A stretch of DNA of 64,000 bases. It comes from Littorina saxatilis (taxonomy: Eukaryota > Mollusca > Gastropoda > Littorinimorpha > Littorinidae). The notes under the pieces were generated by a model. The model saw nothing but the letters and a program-made list of their open reading frames with translations, had not been told where the DNA came from and made no database searches. Both the position numbers and the translations under genes were made by a program. How positions within the stretch are numbered: the stretch's first letter is position 1; each line of letters begins with the position of its first letter. The stretch spans positions 24,129,057 through 24,193,056 of the forward strand of contig NC_090254.1 in the NCBI RefSeq assembly GCF_037325665.1. Reading direction: 5' to 3'. Shown here piece by piece: positions 26,201-36,819 of the stretch.

Positions 26201-27982
26201 CAGTTATGTTGCTGTTTGTGGTTGTATGGTGGGGGGGGGGGGGGGGGGGTTAATGTGTGTGTGTACTTTTTTTTCATTCCCCGTTATTGTTTTTTTGTTG
26301 GATTAACTGTTTCACACTAAATCAGCTTCATAACAACCAGTGAGTGTTAGGTATGCAGAAGCACTGTAAAAAAAACAAGTTGCGTAAGGCGAAATAACAA
26401 CATTTAGTCAAGCTGTCGAACTCACAGAACGAAACTGAACGCACTGCATTTTTTCACCAAGACCGCATACTCGTAGTTTCGTCAGTCCACCGCTCGTGGC
26501 AAAGGCAGTGAAATCGACAAGCCAGAATAGTGCGGTAATGGTCGCGCTGAGTAGGATAACACGCTTTTCTTTATTTCTATTATTTTTAGCGTACTGAGTT
26601 TGTTTTTAATCCAAACATATCATATCTATATGTTTTTGGAATCAGGGACCGACAAGGAATAAGATGAAATTGTTTCTAAATCGATTTCGGACAATTAATT
26701 TTTATCATATTTTTCATATTTTTAATTTTCAGAGCTTGTTTGTAATCCAAATATAACATATGTATATGTTTTTGGAATCAGAAAATGACGAAGAATAAGA
26801 TGAAATTGTTTTTGGATCGTTTAGAAAAAAAATGTTTTTAATGACAAGTTTCCGATTTTTAATGACCAAGTTCATCAATTATTTTTAAGCCACCAAGCTG
26901 AAATGGAATACCAAAGTCCGGCCTTCGTCGAAGATTGCTTGGCCAAAATTTCAATCAATCTGATTGAAAAATGAGGGTGTGACAGTGCTGCCTCAACTTT
27001 TACAAAAAGCCGGATATGACGTCATCAAAGACATTTATCGAAAAAAAGAAAAAAACTTCCGGGGATATCATTCCCAGGAACTCTCATGTCAAATTACATA
27101 AAGATCGGTCCAGTAGTTTAGTCTGAATCGCTCTACACACACACACAGACAGACAGACACACATACACACACACACACATACACCACGACCCTCGTCTCG
27201 ATTCCCCCTCTTTGTTAAAACATTTAGTCAAAACTTGACTAAATGTAAAAAGAAGCCTGAGTGTAAGGTTGTTTACTAGAAAGGATGACGCTTTAGATTC
27301 CCATTTCCTTTAAAAACAATTGTCTTATAGAACGTAACATTACAAACTGCCCTGTGACATAAAACTCTGTGTTAGACATTTTGTAGGTTGTACATGCTCT
27401 GTAAATGGAAGTTAACTTGCAACAGTTGTATAAAACCTCTAGAAGTGTTGTTTTATGAACATTGTTAACTTTTAACTACTGTTGACTGAAAGCATGTGAT
27501 TTCATCCATATTGGTTGGGACGAGAAAGAATTTACCCGATGCTACCCAGCATGTCGTAAGAGGCGACTAACGGTTCTGTTTCTCCTTTTACCCTTGTTAA
27601 GTGTTTCTTCTATAGAATATAGTCAATGTTTGTAAAGATTTTAGTCAAGCAGTATGTAAGAAATGTTAAGTCCTTTGTACTGGAAACTTGCATTCTCCCA
27701 GTAAGGTCATATATTGTACTACGTTGCAAGCCCCTGGAGCAATTTTTTGATTAGTGCTTTTGTGAACAAGAAACAATTAACAAGTGGCTCTATCCCATCT
27801 CCCCCCTTTCCCCTATCCCATCTCCCCCCTTTCCCCGTCGCGATATAACCTTGAATGGTTGAAAACGACGTTAAACACCAAATAAAGAAAGAAAGAATGT
27901 GATTTCATTATTCATTTGGCACAAAAAGGGTGTGTATATAGTGAAACCTCCCTTTTAAGACCTCCCCCCCCCTGCCCCCTCA

Positions 27983-28019
<37 letters not shown>

Positions 28020-31000
28020 GGGTTTTCACTGTATTCAGATGACAGAATGGAATTGCTGTGATTGTAAATGTTCTTCATGATAGCAATTAAGAGCTGTTTG
28101 TTTTTTACACAGGGTGTTCTGGTTGAAAGAGACAGACGAGGACGGAGGTTCTGTTCTATTGCCTGCTTTCACCATAAATCTGCAGTACCCACGTCTCCAG
28201 GTATTTGGTCTGGCATTCACCATAGTATGATAGGACTGTTTTGATTTGGCACCACCGGGCCACTCTCTTAGTGTGTGCCATGCTGACATGCTCGCTCAAA
28301 GACACTCCTTCTTGTGAAAACCGTTCAGCTCACTGTCTCAAATCTGGCTAGGGGTTTGCATGGGATAAGACCATCCCTCTGCTTGGTCACATCCACCACA
28401 AGTCAACAGCTTTGGTACTCCCTGTGACGGGCGCTGTGGCGGGGTGGTAAGACGCCGGCCTCTTAATCGGAAGGTCGAGGGTTCGAATCCCGGCCGCGGC
28501 CGCCTGGTGGCTTAAGTGTGGAGATTTTTCTAATCTCCCAGGTCAACTTATGTGCAGACCTGCGAAGTGGCTTATCCCCCTTCGTGTGTACACGCAAGCA
28601 CAAGACCAAGTGTGCACGGAAAAGATCCTGTAAACCATGTCAGAGTTCGGTGGGTTATAGAAAATACCCTGCATGCTTCCTCCGAAAGCGGCGTATGGCG
28701 GGGTAAAAACGGTCATACACGTAAAATTCCACTCGTGCAAAAACACGAGTGTACGTGGGAGTTTCAGCCCACGAACGCAGAAGAAGAAGGTACTCCCTGT
28801 GCACAGTGACACTTTTTTGACAAATTTATTTTGTAAATGCAACCAGTGGCTTTTAGGAAATTAATTCATCACAAAAGTTCAACTCACCATGGCATGCAAC
28901 CACAGTGTTGCATTTTTGGTAAGTGACCAAGTGGAGGGATATGGTCTTATTCTATGTGAAAGCCTGACCAGGTCTGAGGTGGTGAGCAGCCCTGTTTTCA
29001 CGAAAAGGAGTGTGCCTTAATTAAATTGCATGATAAAAGTAAAGTAGAATCAAATAAAACGGCATCATTTATTTCAATGAGTCGAATTTGCTTTTGTGTC
29101 ATTCCCTATCTGTTTGATTCCCTGTCGCTTTTCTGGGCCAAGACAACACAAAACAGTGAGAGTGCATGCTCAGCATTGTTCATCGTGTGAGATAGTTATT
29201 CATAACGTGAGGGGAGTGAACAAGTTGAAAACCCTTCTCCGTCATTTATGATGAAAAGGCAATTTCGTTCTTCTCATTGAAAAAAAGTTAACAGAATAAA
29301 ATGACAATAAAGATTTACTCACACAAAGGAAAGGAAAATAGACCGACTTCAACGTTATGGTTTCATTTTAAGTAAAAAAAGACAGAAGTGACCATGAGAA
29401 AATGAGCCCAGAAGAAAATTACCTAATGTAACAAAAGGGAAAAAAGTCCTGTTGATAGAAAATGATGCAAGCAAAACTGAAACGTAATCAAATTGCAAAA
29501 TAAGATTAACTGAGTCAAACCATCGCAAATGATTAACAGAAACTGTGTTTTTTGTTTTGCAGGCTGTAGGGCCTCTCATGCCTATCGTCACATCCTCTGG
29601 TCGTCAGGTGAAGCGCCGTTTCTCCATGGATGAAATTACTGGTGCCAACATGTGTACGGTGGGTTGTGCTACTGTAAATTCCACCCCCTCCCCCAACCTG
29701 AAATATAGTGGCTTTATTTAATTTTTTACAGTATCTTTGCGTGTGTGTATTTGTGTGTGCGTGTCTTTGTGTGTGTGTTTGAGGGTGTATACGTGTGTGT
29801 GTGCATGCAAGCGTGAGTGACTTGAAGAAGGCGAGGATATGGCTTGATCTGCTCAGCTTGCAGTCCTTTTGGATGTTAACCGCCGACTCTTTCGATATCA
29901 ACCATTGTATTTGATTCTAGTGTGGTTAGCACAACATCCTTCCATACACCCTTGCCTATTTGCCTAGGAGGCAGCTAGCTAGCTTTCTAGCTTTTTTGTT
30001 GTTGAGAGCAACGGATGTCTGTCATGGCAGGGACAGTTGGAGTGATGATGATTGGCATTGGCAGTTGGCAAAACACCAGAACTTCTTTTGAATCGGGATA
30101 ACATTTCAGTAGATCTGCCAAACTTTTTTTCATTAGATATGAAAGGTGAAGAACTTTTTGAAACTTTGAAAAATTGCCAAATTGTCTGCTTCTGTCAGTC
30201 TGTGTCTCGATCTCCATCAGTCTGTTTCTGTCTTTCTCTGTGTCCGTATCTCTATCTCTCTCTGGCTGTCTGTCTGTCTCTCTCTGTGTCCGTATCTCTA
30301 TCTCTCTCTGGCTGTCTGTCTGTCTCTCTCTGTGTCCGTATCTCTCTCTGGCTGTCTGTCTGTCTCTCTCTGTGTCCGTATCTCTATCTCTCTCTGGCTG
30401 TCTGTCTGTCTCTCTCTGTGTCCGTATCTCTATCTCTCTCTGGCTGTCTGTCTGTCTGTCTCTCTTACACTTGTATGGCCATTGTAGCATTTACAATTCT
30501 TTTGGTTATTAAATCCTGGCAATACCGCTCTCTTGTATTTATTTTCAGACGATTCATGAGGTGGACTATGAGGATGAGCTTGACGTGCTGATGGTGTGCT
30601 ACACCGTCCACCAGCCCAACGCGCTGCAAGGAACCCTGGGAATCTACGACAACCTCACAGGTGGCCTTCTCAAGTCCGTCAAACTGGACGAACCATGGTC
30701 TGATGTGAGTTGCTAAAACAGTGGAATGTTGAAGACCCCCTGAATTATATTAGATTTTTCAAAGACTGTATTCTCAGATTTTTTGTTCATAACCTCTGTG
30801 AAATTAGCCCCTTTTTAAGACCTGATTATTGCAGACATTGTTGAAATGTTTTTGATCTACTTGTCATCCTATTAGCTTTTGTGTTAGTTTTGACTGAAAA
30901 TCTTGTTTTTGTTCTCCTCTGCTGTCTAAGCTTTTTTTTCTTAAAACACAATTGCTATCTTTTCTAATGATAGATGATATTTGCAAATAACGCTGTCAGA

Positions 31001-31815
31001 GTCTGTATGGGCTTTGGAAGAGTTGTATTCTTTGAAGTTGAGGCAAGCTGAGCAATATTTAGCTCATTGCTCTTTCAGATTTTGTGTTCATTTCATCTTC
31101 TGTATATATACCTGTTTTAAGACTCGCCCGTCTTTCCAAGACCTGCTTTTCTCAGATATTTGATTGCCTCGAAAGGGGGGTTCTACTGTAACGAGTGGAA
31201 ACACGCTGTTGGCATCCCAGTAAAAGAAAAGTTGTTCATATGGAGCCAACACTGCATAAACAGCCTTTTCCTTTTGAAAATACAGTGGAACCCCCCTTTT
31301 AAGACCTCCAGAAATCTGAGAAAATCAGGTCTTAAAAAGGAGGGGGTCTTAAAATGGAGGTAAATTTACAGAGGTTATGAACAGAAAGTCTGAGAAAACA
31401 AGGTCTTAAAATGGAGGGGGTCTTAAATTGGGGGGTCTTAAAAGGGGGGTTCCACTGTATGCAGATTTTATGTACAAATGCAATCTTACTGTCCTTGTTT
31501 TCATTTTGTCTTTCTTTGTTCTTGTTCTAATTTTCTTCCATTTATTTTCTTCAGTATTTGGAGCACACAGTCATTCTGGACAAGGACACCATCATTCACA
31601 TCATCAAGTCAACCAATGGAAAATTTCTCTGCCAAGTCTACCGGCTCTTTGAGCGTTGCCACGACAACAAACCCTCAGCAAGGCCAAAACCGGGGGGTAG
31701 GTTTGAGGACGAACTGGATTTTGACTTTAGTGCACCGGAAAACCCTCGAGTACGAACTTCGCACAGACGTCAATTAGCAGCATTGGCATCTAGACGACGT
31801 CAGAGACCCAGATGA
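14753..31815 (+). CDS. DCAF17: DCAF17, DDB1- and CUL4-associated factor 17 (14 exons)
   Basis: The family serves as substrate receptor of the nuclear/nucleolar CUL4-DDB1 ubiquitin ligase; human mutations cause Woodhouse-Sakati syndrome. Exons: 14753-14866, 15009-15070, 15690-15731, 18652-18751, 20145-20293, 20643-20820, 22489-22602, 23061-23133, 24337-24473, 25136-25245, 28113-28200, 29563-29658, 30549-30704, 31555-31815. All junctions are GT-AG and in phase, giving 559 codons (human about 520). Recognisable segments in order: RKNLQILKTLVCR, IFLDNYR, VFGADVTDV, QIGGHPWHYLTSP, SSRIIHIGPEAV, VDYEDELDVL and ILDKDTIIHI; these align by eye with the human protein. The C-terminal tail after about residue 510 is Arg-rich and not conserved. 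The start is the first ATG after an in-frame stop at 14735. Introns carry many mobile elements; introns 6 and 9 hold tandem arrays derived from gene sequence. Confidence 0.93.
15268..15518. mobile_element. MITE in DCAF17 intron 2
   Basis: The inverted ends GTGACCCTCCACCACG and CGTGGTGGAGGGTCAC extend about 35 bp with mismatches. ATTT lies on both outer sides as a possible short target duplication. There is no coding content. Confidence 0.75.
16032..16085. repeat. (TG)n microsatellite
   Basis: An uninterrupted dinucleotide tract in DCAF17 intron 3. Confidence 0.95.
16426..17290 (-). mobile_element. Family A HINE element, copy A6 (DCAF17 intron 3)
   Basis: Full length, from AACAAGTCGCG to GACTAAATGT followed by an A-run. 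The (CA)n tract lies at about 17184-17222. Confidence 0.8.
17566..18442 (-). mobile_element. Family A HINE element, copy A7 (DCAF17 intron 3)
   Basis: A full-length copy about 275 bp from A6 and in the same orientation. The microsatellite here is largely (CAGA)n. It ends GACTAAATAT next to AAAAA. Confidence 0.8.
18850..19125 (+). mobile_element. Old tRNA-SINE copy (type 1)
   Basis: A diverged relative of the SINEs at 28427 and 34824. It keeps GGGTTCCAATCC (B box), the TGTGCAGACC-like body motif, CAAGCACAAGACCAAGTG and ATCCTGTCATCCATGTCAG. The A-box half is decayed. Confidence 0.6.
19182..19777. mobile_element. TIR transposon in DCAF17 intron 4
   Basis: The ends CCGTATTTTCCGGGT and ACCCGGAAAGTACGG lie inside TA target duplications (19180-19181 and 19778-19779). 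The subterminal AGGCGCTTCGTTAT is also inverted-repeated. An internal block of about 100 bp (GAGAGGTGGTTCCCC through GTCAGTGACCGA) is present twice, at about 19314-19391 and 19486-19563. No transposase. Confidence 0.75.
20871..21360 (+). repeat. Tandem array seeded by a piece of DCAF17 exon 6
   Basis: Exon 6 contains AACTTGGTCAAGGTCCTGGC. A near copy (AACTTGGTCAAAGTCATGGC plus AGTCTTCAAC) follows only about 50 bp downstream of the exon and recurs four times (about 20890, 21013, 21132, 21256). Each later copy sits in a unit of about 120 bp with an A-run and GTGTGGGTTGGGAGAGCAAG. The first copy also retains the exon's CCCAGGGGCCC, so the direction exon to intron is clear. None of the copies has a full splice-site pair. 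Confidence 0.85.
21591..22420 (+). mobile_element. CAGTGGAACC-type MITE expanded by a 74-bp minisatellite
   Basis: The ends match the MITE at 31283 (left CATTGGAACCCCCC, right GGGGTTCCACTG). Between about 21679 and 22340 the internal segment AGGTTATGAACAGAAAGTCT...GGGGGTAATTTTACAG repeats roughly nine times with a 74-base period. The units near 22190-22290 are diverged and those before them nearly identical. Confidence 0.85.
23651..24224. mobile_element. CAGTGGAACC-type MITE split by a SINE
   Basis: The left end CAGTGGAATC and right end GGGGGTTCCACTG are each next to TA. The interior is interrupted by the SINE at 23730-24114. It is in DCAF17 intron 8. Confidence 0.8.
23730..24114 (+). mobile_element. 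tRNA-derived SINE nested in a MITE
   Basis: The head GGGGATGTAGCTCAGTCGG contains an A box and GTGAGTTCGTCCC a B-box-like region. The body is shared with the SINEs at 28427 and 34824 (ACGCAAGCACAAGACCAAGT, CATGTCAGAGTTCGG, GTGGGAGTTTCAGCCCA), and the tail is (GAA)n. The 11-bp target duplication AAAATGGGGGT lies at 23719-23729 and 24115-24125. The tRNA-like head differs from that of the other copies. Confidence 0.88.
24471..24712 (+). repeat. 40-bp tandem array that duplicates the exon 9 splice donor
   Basis: Six units start GTGGTGAGaC/tC at 24471, 24511, 24551, 24593, 24633 and 24673. Each unit runs from the exon 9 end/donor (GTG|GTGAGA) through intron sequence to ACAGTGGATCCTC, which is the left end of the adjoining MITE. 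Only the first unit follows exon sequence; the remaining five are potential decoy donors. Confidence 0.9.
24701..24861. mobile_element. CAGTGGAACC-type MITE
   Basis: It runs from CAGTGGATCCTCCCTTTTGA to GGGTTCCACTG with TA at the right side. The left terminal bases are part of the repeat unit of the preceding array. Confidence 0.8.
25350..25922 (+). mobile_element. Family B Helentron-like (HINE) element, copy B1
   Basis: It follows a T-run and opens with a hairpin whose arms are GAGTCACTT and AAGTGACTC. A (CCGG/CCGT)n simple repeat (about 25400-25445) and a core of about 400 bp follow. Near the right end are the inverted arm copy AAGTGACTC, the small hairpin GAGC-GTTT-GCTC and terminal TTCTTGTT. 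The sequence is unrelated to Family A, but the order of parts is the same. It is in DCAF17 intron 10. Confidence 0.8.
26374..27246 (-). mobile_element. Family A HINE element, copy A8 (diverged)
   Basis: Both ends are recognisable (AACAAGTTGCG and GACTAAATGT-AAAAA), but the body is the most diverged of the full-length copies, so it is an older insertion. Confidence 0.75.
27506..27896 (+). mobile_element. GACGTTAAACACC SINE-like element, copy 1
   Basis: It runs from TTGGTTGGGACGAGAAAG through CATGTCGTAAGAGGCGACTA to GAAAACGACGTTAAACACC and an AATAAAGAAAGAAAG tail. The 12-bp target duplication ATGTGATTTCAT lies at 27494-27505 and 27897-27908. No protein is encoded. Other copies in the window are on the opposite strand. 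Confidence 0.85.
27941..28031. mobile_element. Short CAGTGGAACC-type MITE around a 33-base G-run
   Basis: The ends GTGAAACCTCCCTTTTAAG and GGGGTTTTCACTG flank a C-rich arm and an uninterrupted G-run at 27984-28016. The run length is likely to be unstable or mis-called. Confidence 0.7.
28427..28788 (+). mobile_element. tRNA-derived SINE (type 1)
   Basis: The tRNA-like head has an A-box region GTGGCGGGGTGGTAAGACG and a perfect B box GGTTCGAATCC. The body is shared with 23730 and 34824, with an (AAG)n tail. The 13-bp target duplication GGTACTCCCTGTG lies at 28414-28426 and 28789-28801. It is in DCAF17 intron 11. Confidence 0.9.
30215..30470 (+). repeat. TCTG/TCTC minisatellite in DCAF17 intron 12
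   Basis: About five units contain CTCTCTGTGTCCGTATCTC followed by TATCTCTCTCTGGCTGTCTG, with one shortened unit near 30335. Long open frames on both strands here come from the repeat. Confidence 0.9.
31283..31457. mobile_element. CAGTGGAACC-type MITE, cleanest copy
   Basis: The terminal inverted repeats CAGTGGAACCCCCCTTTTAA and the matching right end are nearly perfect, with TA duplicated outside (31281-31282 and 31458-31459). This 175-bp copy gives the ground plan of the family; its TA target points to Tc1/mariner mobilisation. Confidence 0.88.
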
Positions 31816-32865
31816 ACATGTGCGATAGTGATAGGTTTAGAAGAATTTTACCCAGGTGAACATGTGAGATAGTGATATGTTTGGAACTGGAAGAGTTTGT
31901 TTTGTGGTTCATTACAGTGAATCGTTTCAGTTGTCATGATGTTGGCTTGGAGAAACGATGACCAAGTATTGAGAAGACTTGGTTTGTTCATGATGGTGAA
32001 TCATATCAGTTATTGTGATGTTGGCTAAAAAAAGCAGTGACAGTATTTTCATTCCTAATCCAGTAGCAGGCTTTGTTATGAACGGGGGCAACTCCTGTTC
32101 TGTGGATTGAGAAGGGTTGAATTGTTCATTATGATGGAACATTTCAGTTGCTGTAGTGTTGGCTTCGAGAATGCCACAGGCAGCCACAGATCTGCATGTT
32201 GTACCAATTCATTGTTCAGATGGTACCAAAGTAGCGCTGATGGGGTCTATGTCGACCAAAAGAGTGGGATTCCCTGTAGGTGGAGTTCCTGGAGGGAGAT
32301 TGTGTGCTTTACAGGCAGTGCTAATTGATATATTTAGCCTGTGTTACAGCCACTTGAATGCAATGATTCATCCATACATAATCCCGTTTATTTAAGACGG
32401 AAGCTCGTGACCATCCTGGCAATACTCTCTAGATAGATCACAGTTTTGGTTTTAATCAATAAGTGCTTGAAGCGATTTTAAATTAGCATAATGATTGACC
32501 TTGCTAAAATGTGCAACTGAGATACTTTATCGAAGTTTTTAATACAACATTTCGATGCAGTCATGGCAACGCGGCGTATGCTTCAAAATGTCGTCTGCAA
32601 AACCCCCACATACATAGCAAAAATGCTCTGGTCTTCGCTTTGCAGACTTCTCCAAGAGTTTTTACTGAGACTCGGTTCCGAGATTCTGAATTATAAACAG
32701 TGGCCACCAGAGATAAACAACGGCAACTCGCCTGCAGGCTAGCGGCGAAAGACAAACCGTTTAACGGTTGACGAGCAGGGGCTTGTTTTGTCAGCACACG
32801 CTAAACAAAACAAGGCGGCTCTATTACTGAATTCGCCTCCACTGTTTATGGAAACCCACCATATA
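31816..32865 (+). other. DCAF17 3' flank / probable 3' UTR
   Basis: No further coding exon is seen. A short motif recurs (GTTCATNATGNTGAAN...TCAGTTNNTGTNGTGTTGGCT at about 31920, 31990, 32125), a degenerate tandem of roughly 70-130 bp. No convincing poly(A) signal precedes the Tc1 insertion; AATAAA occurs at about 34727. Confidence 0.45.
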
Positions 32866-34483
32866 CACTCTTCAAAAAAAGTTAAGGATCGGTTGAAAAA
32901 ACGGATCTAATTATAAAAAATTGCCAAAAAATTAAACATCGACATAATAATTAAAAGATTAATGTGTTTGAATTAACAAATGAACAATAAGTCTTGACCT
33001 AGAATTTTGTTTGGCAGGCAGAGTTATTTCCCTTTGAGGCTTTGTGGGACTTCTCAAAAGCTTCTGCATTTTGGAAGAAAAAGGGTGTTTTTTATAGCCC
33101 CATGAAATTTGCGGAACGCATGCCAGGGCAAAAGGTTGTGATGCACGTGCTACAACAGGGTCCTGGCTATGAACATCGCTCACCAGCTTGTCAGTGTTTA
33201 AAGGTTGACACGCTGACGCAATTATGCACAGTAGCAACATGCCCCCACAAAGAAAACTGAGCGATTTGGATAGAGGAAGGGCAATAGGATGGCTACAAGA
33301 TGGTGTTGCTGCCAGGCAAGTGGCCCAGAGGCTTGCAGTGGCTCCCTCTGTCATCATCAGACTAAAACAGAGAATCCACGCAACTGGAAGAGTGCAGGAA
33401 CGACAACGTTCTGGTCGGTCCAGAGTCACCACACAAAGAGAGGATCGCTTCATTCAGAGGCAGGCCATGCAACAAAGAATGGCTACGGCAAACAACATTA
33501 GGCAACGCCTACAAGCTACCACCAACACTGTTGTTAGTGGTCAGACGATCCGAAACCGCTTACACAGCTTTGGCTTGTGTGCAAGGCGTCCAGTCCGAGG
33601 ATCAACCCTGACTGCTAATCACCGAGCAGCTCGCCAAGCCTGGTGCACTCAACATGTGAGGTGGCAACGTCAGCAGTGGGCTCAGGTGTTGTTTACAGAT
33701 GAGTCCCGCTTTTGCTTGGAACCTGCTGATGGTCGCTTCCGAGTGTGGAGGCGTCGCGGAGAGCGCTTCGCAGAAGGCGCTGTTCTGGAACGACAGCGTT
33801 TTGGCGGAGGCTCTGTGATGGTCTGGGGAGGGATCAGCACACGTCTAAGGACACCTCTGTACCATGTAGTGGGCAACTTGACCTGTGTCCGCTACCAGAA
33901 TGAGATCCTGCAAGCCCTGGTCATTCCAGCCCTCCAAGCGATCGGCCCTCGTGCGATTCTTCAGGATGACAACGCACCTCCCCATTGCTCTGCAGCTGTA
34001 AACACCTTCATCCAGCAGGCCAGGGTCAACAGGATGCTGTGGTCAGCCAACAGCCCGGACCTGAACCCCATAGAGCACATGTGGGACGAGCTTTGTTGTC
34101 GGGTACAGCAAAATCACCCTCCTCCTGCCAATCTGGGTCAACTGCTGCAATAGCTCCAGCAGGAGTGGAATGGAGTTCCCAGAGCATTCATATGCAACCT
34201 GATCCACTCCATGCGCCAACGATGTGTTCAATACCTGGCACACAACGGAGGGCACACGCGTTATCGACACTGATTCACATTGTTGTGACAATTCCATTTT
34301 CAAGGGTTGTCACGTTTGACACACTCTAGCTAAATTGTCGCTGCCGCGTTCGATCTTTGCTTTGTTTGTCATTACTCCCTGGTTGTTCAATTATATAATT
34401 TTTAAAAAATGACAGAAATCGGTCTTCTCTATTTTGTGTGGCGTGCTTGTAAAAAAGTGATCCTTAACTTTTTTTGAAGAGTG
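32866..34483 (+). mobile_element. Tc1-family DNA transposon, nearly intact
   Basis: The 24-bp terminal inverted repeats start CACTCTTCAAAAAAAGTTAA and are almost perfect. TA is duplicated at 32864-32865 and 34484-34485. The total of 1618 bp is the usual Tc1 size. It encodes the transposase at 33224-34273. It lies downstream of DCAF17 on the same strand. Confidence 0.95.
33224..34273 (+). pseudogene. Tc1-like DD34E transposase with one in-frame stop
   Basis: The N-terminal helix-turn-helix region (DRGRAIGWLQDGVAARQVAQ) is followed by a second HTH region with GRSRVTT. The catalytic triad is intact: Asp in LFTDESRF, Asp in QDDNAPPH and Glu in NPIEHMWDE, with 34 residues between the last two (DD34E, Tc1 type). 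The frame is open to a TAG at 34151-34153 (codon 310). It then continues in the same frame for 39 more codons (LQQEWNGVPRAFICNL...) to TGA at 34271-34273, matching the normal C terminus. The start could be 33224 or the Met at 33239 (MPPQRKLSD), which is the usual family start. Confidence 0.92.
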
Positions 34484-34823
34484 TACATGATCTCCAAATT
34501 CCTTTTGTTAGAAGGTGAAAATACCTTCTCCCCAATTTGGTGAGAGATTATTAATGTAAAGAAAGTTAAGTATGTTTTGTTGTGTTATTTTTAATTTTAT
34601 TGTTGTTGTTTCAAACCAAACAGCTGTGCACATTTTTAAATTTTTTTCCCTGTTGGTGTGTATATCTTGACCCTGCTCAGACTGTAAATTCAGATAACCA
34701 TTGCAGCCAAGTCTCAAGAATCAGTAAATAAATGCCTTGAAACCTGTAAGATCTCGCAGTCAGTAACATACCTAGTCTGACCTGTATATATATATAATAA
34801 CTCCCCCAAAACAGTTGTTTGCA

Positions 34824-35170
34824 CGACGGGCGCAATGGCCTAGTGGATAAGACAGCAGCCTCCTAAGCGGAAGGTCGTATGTTTGAATTTCAGCCACGCT
34901 TGGTGGGTTAAGGGTTGAGATTGTTCCAATCTCCCATGTCAACTTATGTGCAGAACTGCAAGTGCCTTATCCCCCTTTGTGTGTACACACAAGCACACGA
35001 CCAAGTGCGCACAGAAAAGATCCTGTAATCCATGTCAGAGTTTGGTTGGTTATAGAAACACGAAAATTCCAAGCATACATCCCGTGAAATCAGCGTATGG
35101 CTGCTTAAATGGCGAGGTAAAAGCGGTCATACACGTAAAAGCCCTGGGAGTTTTAGCCCATGAAGGAAGA
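34824..35170 (+). mobile_element. tRNA-derived SINE (type 1)
   Basis: The head is GGCGCAATGGCCTAGTGGAT with a weak B box (GTTTGAATTTC). The common SINE body follows. The 11-bp target duplication AGTTGTTTGCA lies at 34813-34823 and 35171-35181. Confidence 0.88.
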
Positions 35171-35181
35171 AGTTGTTTGCA

Positions 35182-36230
35182 TAGGGAAATTATATGGCAA
35201 AACTTGACAGGGGTCCTTTTGGGGAGGTTGTTGTGGGCATGTGTTGTTGCCCGTCTGTCTATGATTTTATGTCATGTTATTATATATTTTCAGGAATATG
35301 TATAAAAAATGTGTGCGTTACTTTATAATTATGCTCCATTTAAAAAAAAAAAAAAAGTATAAAGTGTAAAAGCAGCACAAGCTGTGTGTGTATCATAACA
35401 TTCCTCCAACAGAAAGCTGTTGAATTTCCATTTTATTCTAGCAAGCTGGCAGCTCAAACCTAGCAGTTTGATGTTTGGTTAAGTCACAAGGACCGAACAT
35501 CTAGTTCATGATCAGCGTTGATTTTTGTCCTTTAGTTTCGAAGAGTTGAGTTTGTTTCATTGGCAGTTGAGATCATGTAGTAATTAATTGTATCACTGAA
35601 TTAACTCAGGATGTAGCAGCTCAGGTCTTAACATCAATTGTTGCCATGGTTCATCCAAAATGTTCAGATTTTCTTGTTTCCATGTTGATATAGTTATTTG
35701 ACAAATTTGATTCATTATGATGATCTTTTTGTGGAAATTAGATTATGCTGATAGAATGATATTGCATATGCGTTGATGAGAAAAACGGGTACACGCATAA
35801 GGATTGCAATGTGTGAGGCCTATGGTCACAATCATTATGGGGCATTAGAAGTATGATAAAACAAAAAGAATAAGTGCACACACACACACACACAGAGCAG
35901 AGTGCTGGGGCATATCATAACCACACTGAAAGATTAACATTCATGCATGTACATGTACCAACCATTACTACAATTGAATTTCTTCATATTCAAACACAAT
36001 TACAAGTGCATTTACTGACTTTGCCTCATTAGTGAAGATTCTGAAGGTTGCATGGCAAATTCTTTTTTTTATTATCATGTGTGAAGCTCTTTTAATCTTT
36101 GCCTTGAGAACCTCAGTTTTATCTCTATTTTACATTATTTTAAGTTTTTGCAACTTTTAAAACGGCTCTCTCTCTACCTCTGTCTGTCATTTTGTGAGGT
36201 ACATGTATTATGTTCCGTGTTCGAAGAATG
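35182..36230. other. AT-rich non-coding stretch
   Basis: A short (CA)n lies at about 35878-35893. No gene or element ends are recognised. Confidence 0.5.
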
Positions 36231-36240
36231 TTAACATTTT

Positions 36241-36606
36241 TTCTTTCTTTATTTGGTGTTTAACGTTGTTTTCAACCACGAAGGTTATATCGCGACGGGG
36301 AAAGGGGGGGGAGATGGGATAGAGCCACTTGTTAATAGTTTCTTGTTCACAAAAGCACTAATCAAAAAATTGCTCCAGGGGCTTGCAACATAGTACAATA
36401 TATGACCTTACTGGGAGAATGCAAGTTTCCAGTACAAAGGACTTAACATTTCTTACATACTGCTTGACTAAAATCTTTACAAACATGGACTATATTCTAT
36501 ACAAGAAACACTTAACAAGGGTAAAAGGAGAAACAGAATCCGTTAGTCGCCTCTTCCGACATGCTGGGGAGCATCGGGTAAATTCTTCCCCCTAACCCGC
36601 GGGAGG
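36241..36606 (-). mobile_element. GACGTTAAACACC SINE-like element, copy 2
   Basis: Reverse orientation, from CTTTCTTTATTTGGTG to CCTAACCCGCGGGAGG. It is flanked by GAATGTTAACAT on the left and GAATGTTGACAT on the right, a 12-bp target duplication with one change. Confidence 0.8.
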
Positions 36607-36819
36607 TGAATGTTGACATAGTGATAACCGTTCTTTTATCATCGATCCGTTATATCAATCAAAATTATTCAATGTTTGCGTTTGGTTGCGCCTTACAAGC
36701 AGTAAAACGAGCTTGTAAAAATCACTTTTGAGAATGTATGTGTATAAAAGCAAAATTGTTATGAAGAGTTTGCCTTTCTTTTCAGATAAAAGAGGTTTAC
36801 CCCGCTTCTTCTCGTTTTT

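Noticed and set aside
27514-27896. Small conserved gene suggested by near-identical copies at six places
   Set aside because: The copies have target-site duplications and tails and no shared open frame; they are retroposons.
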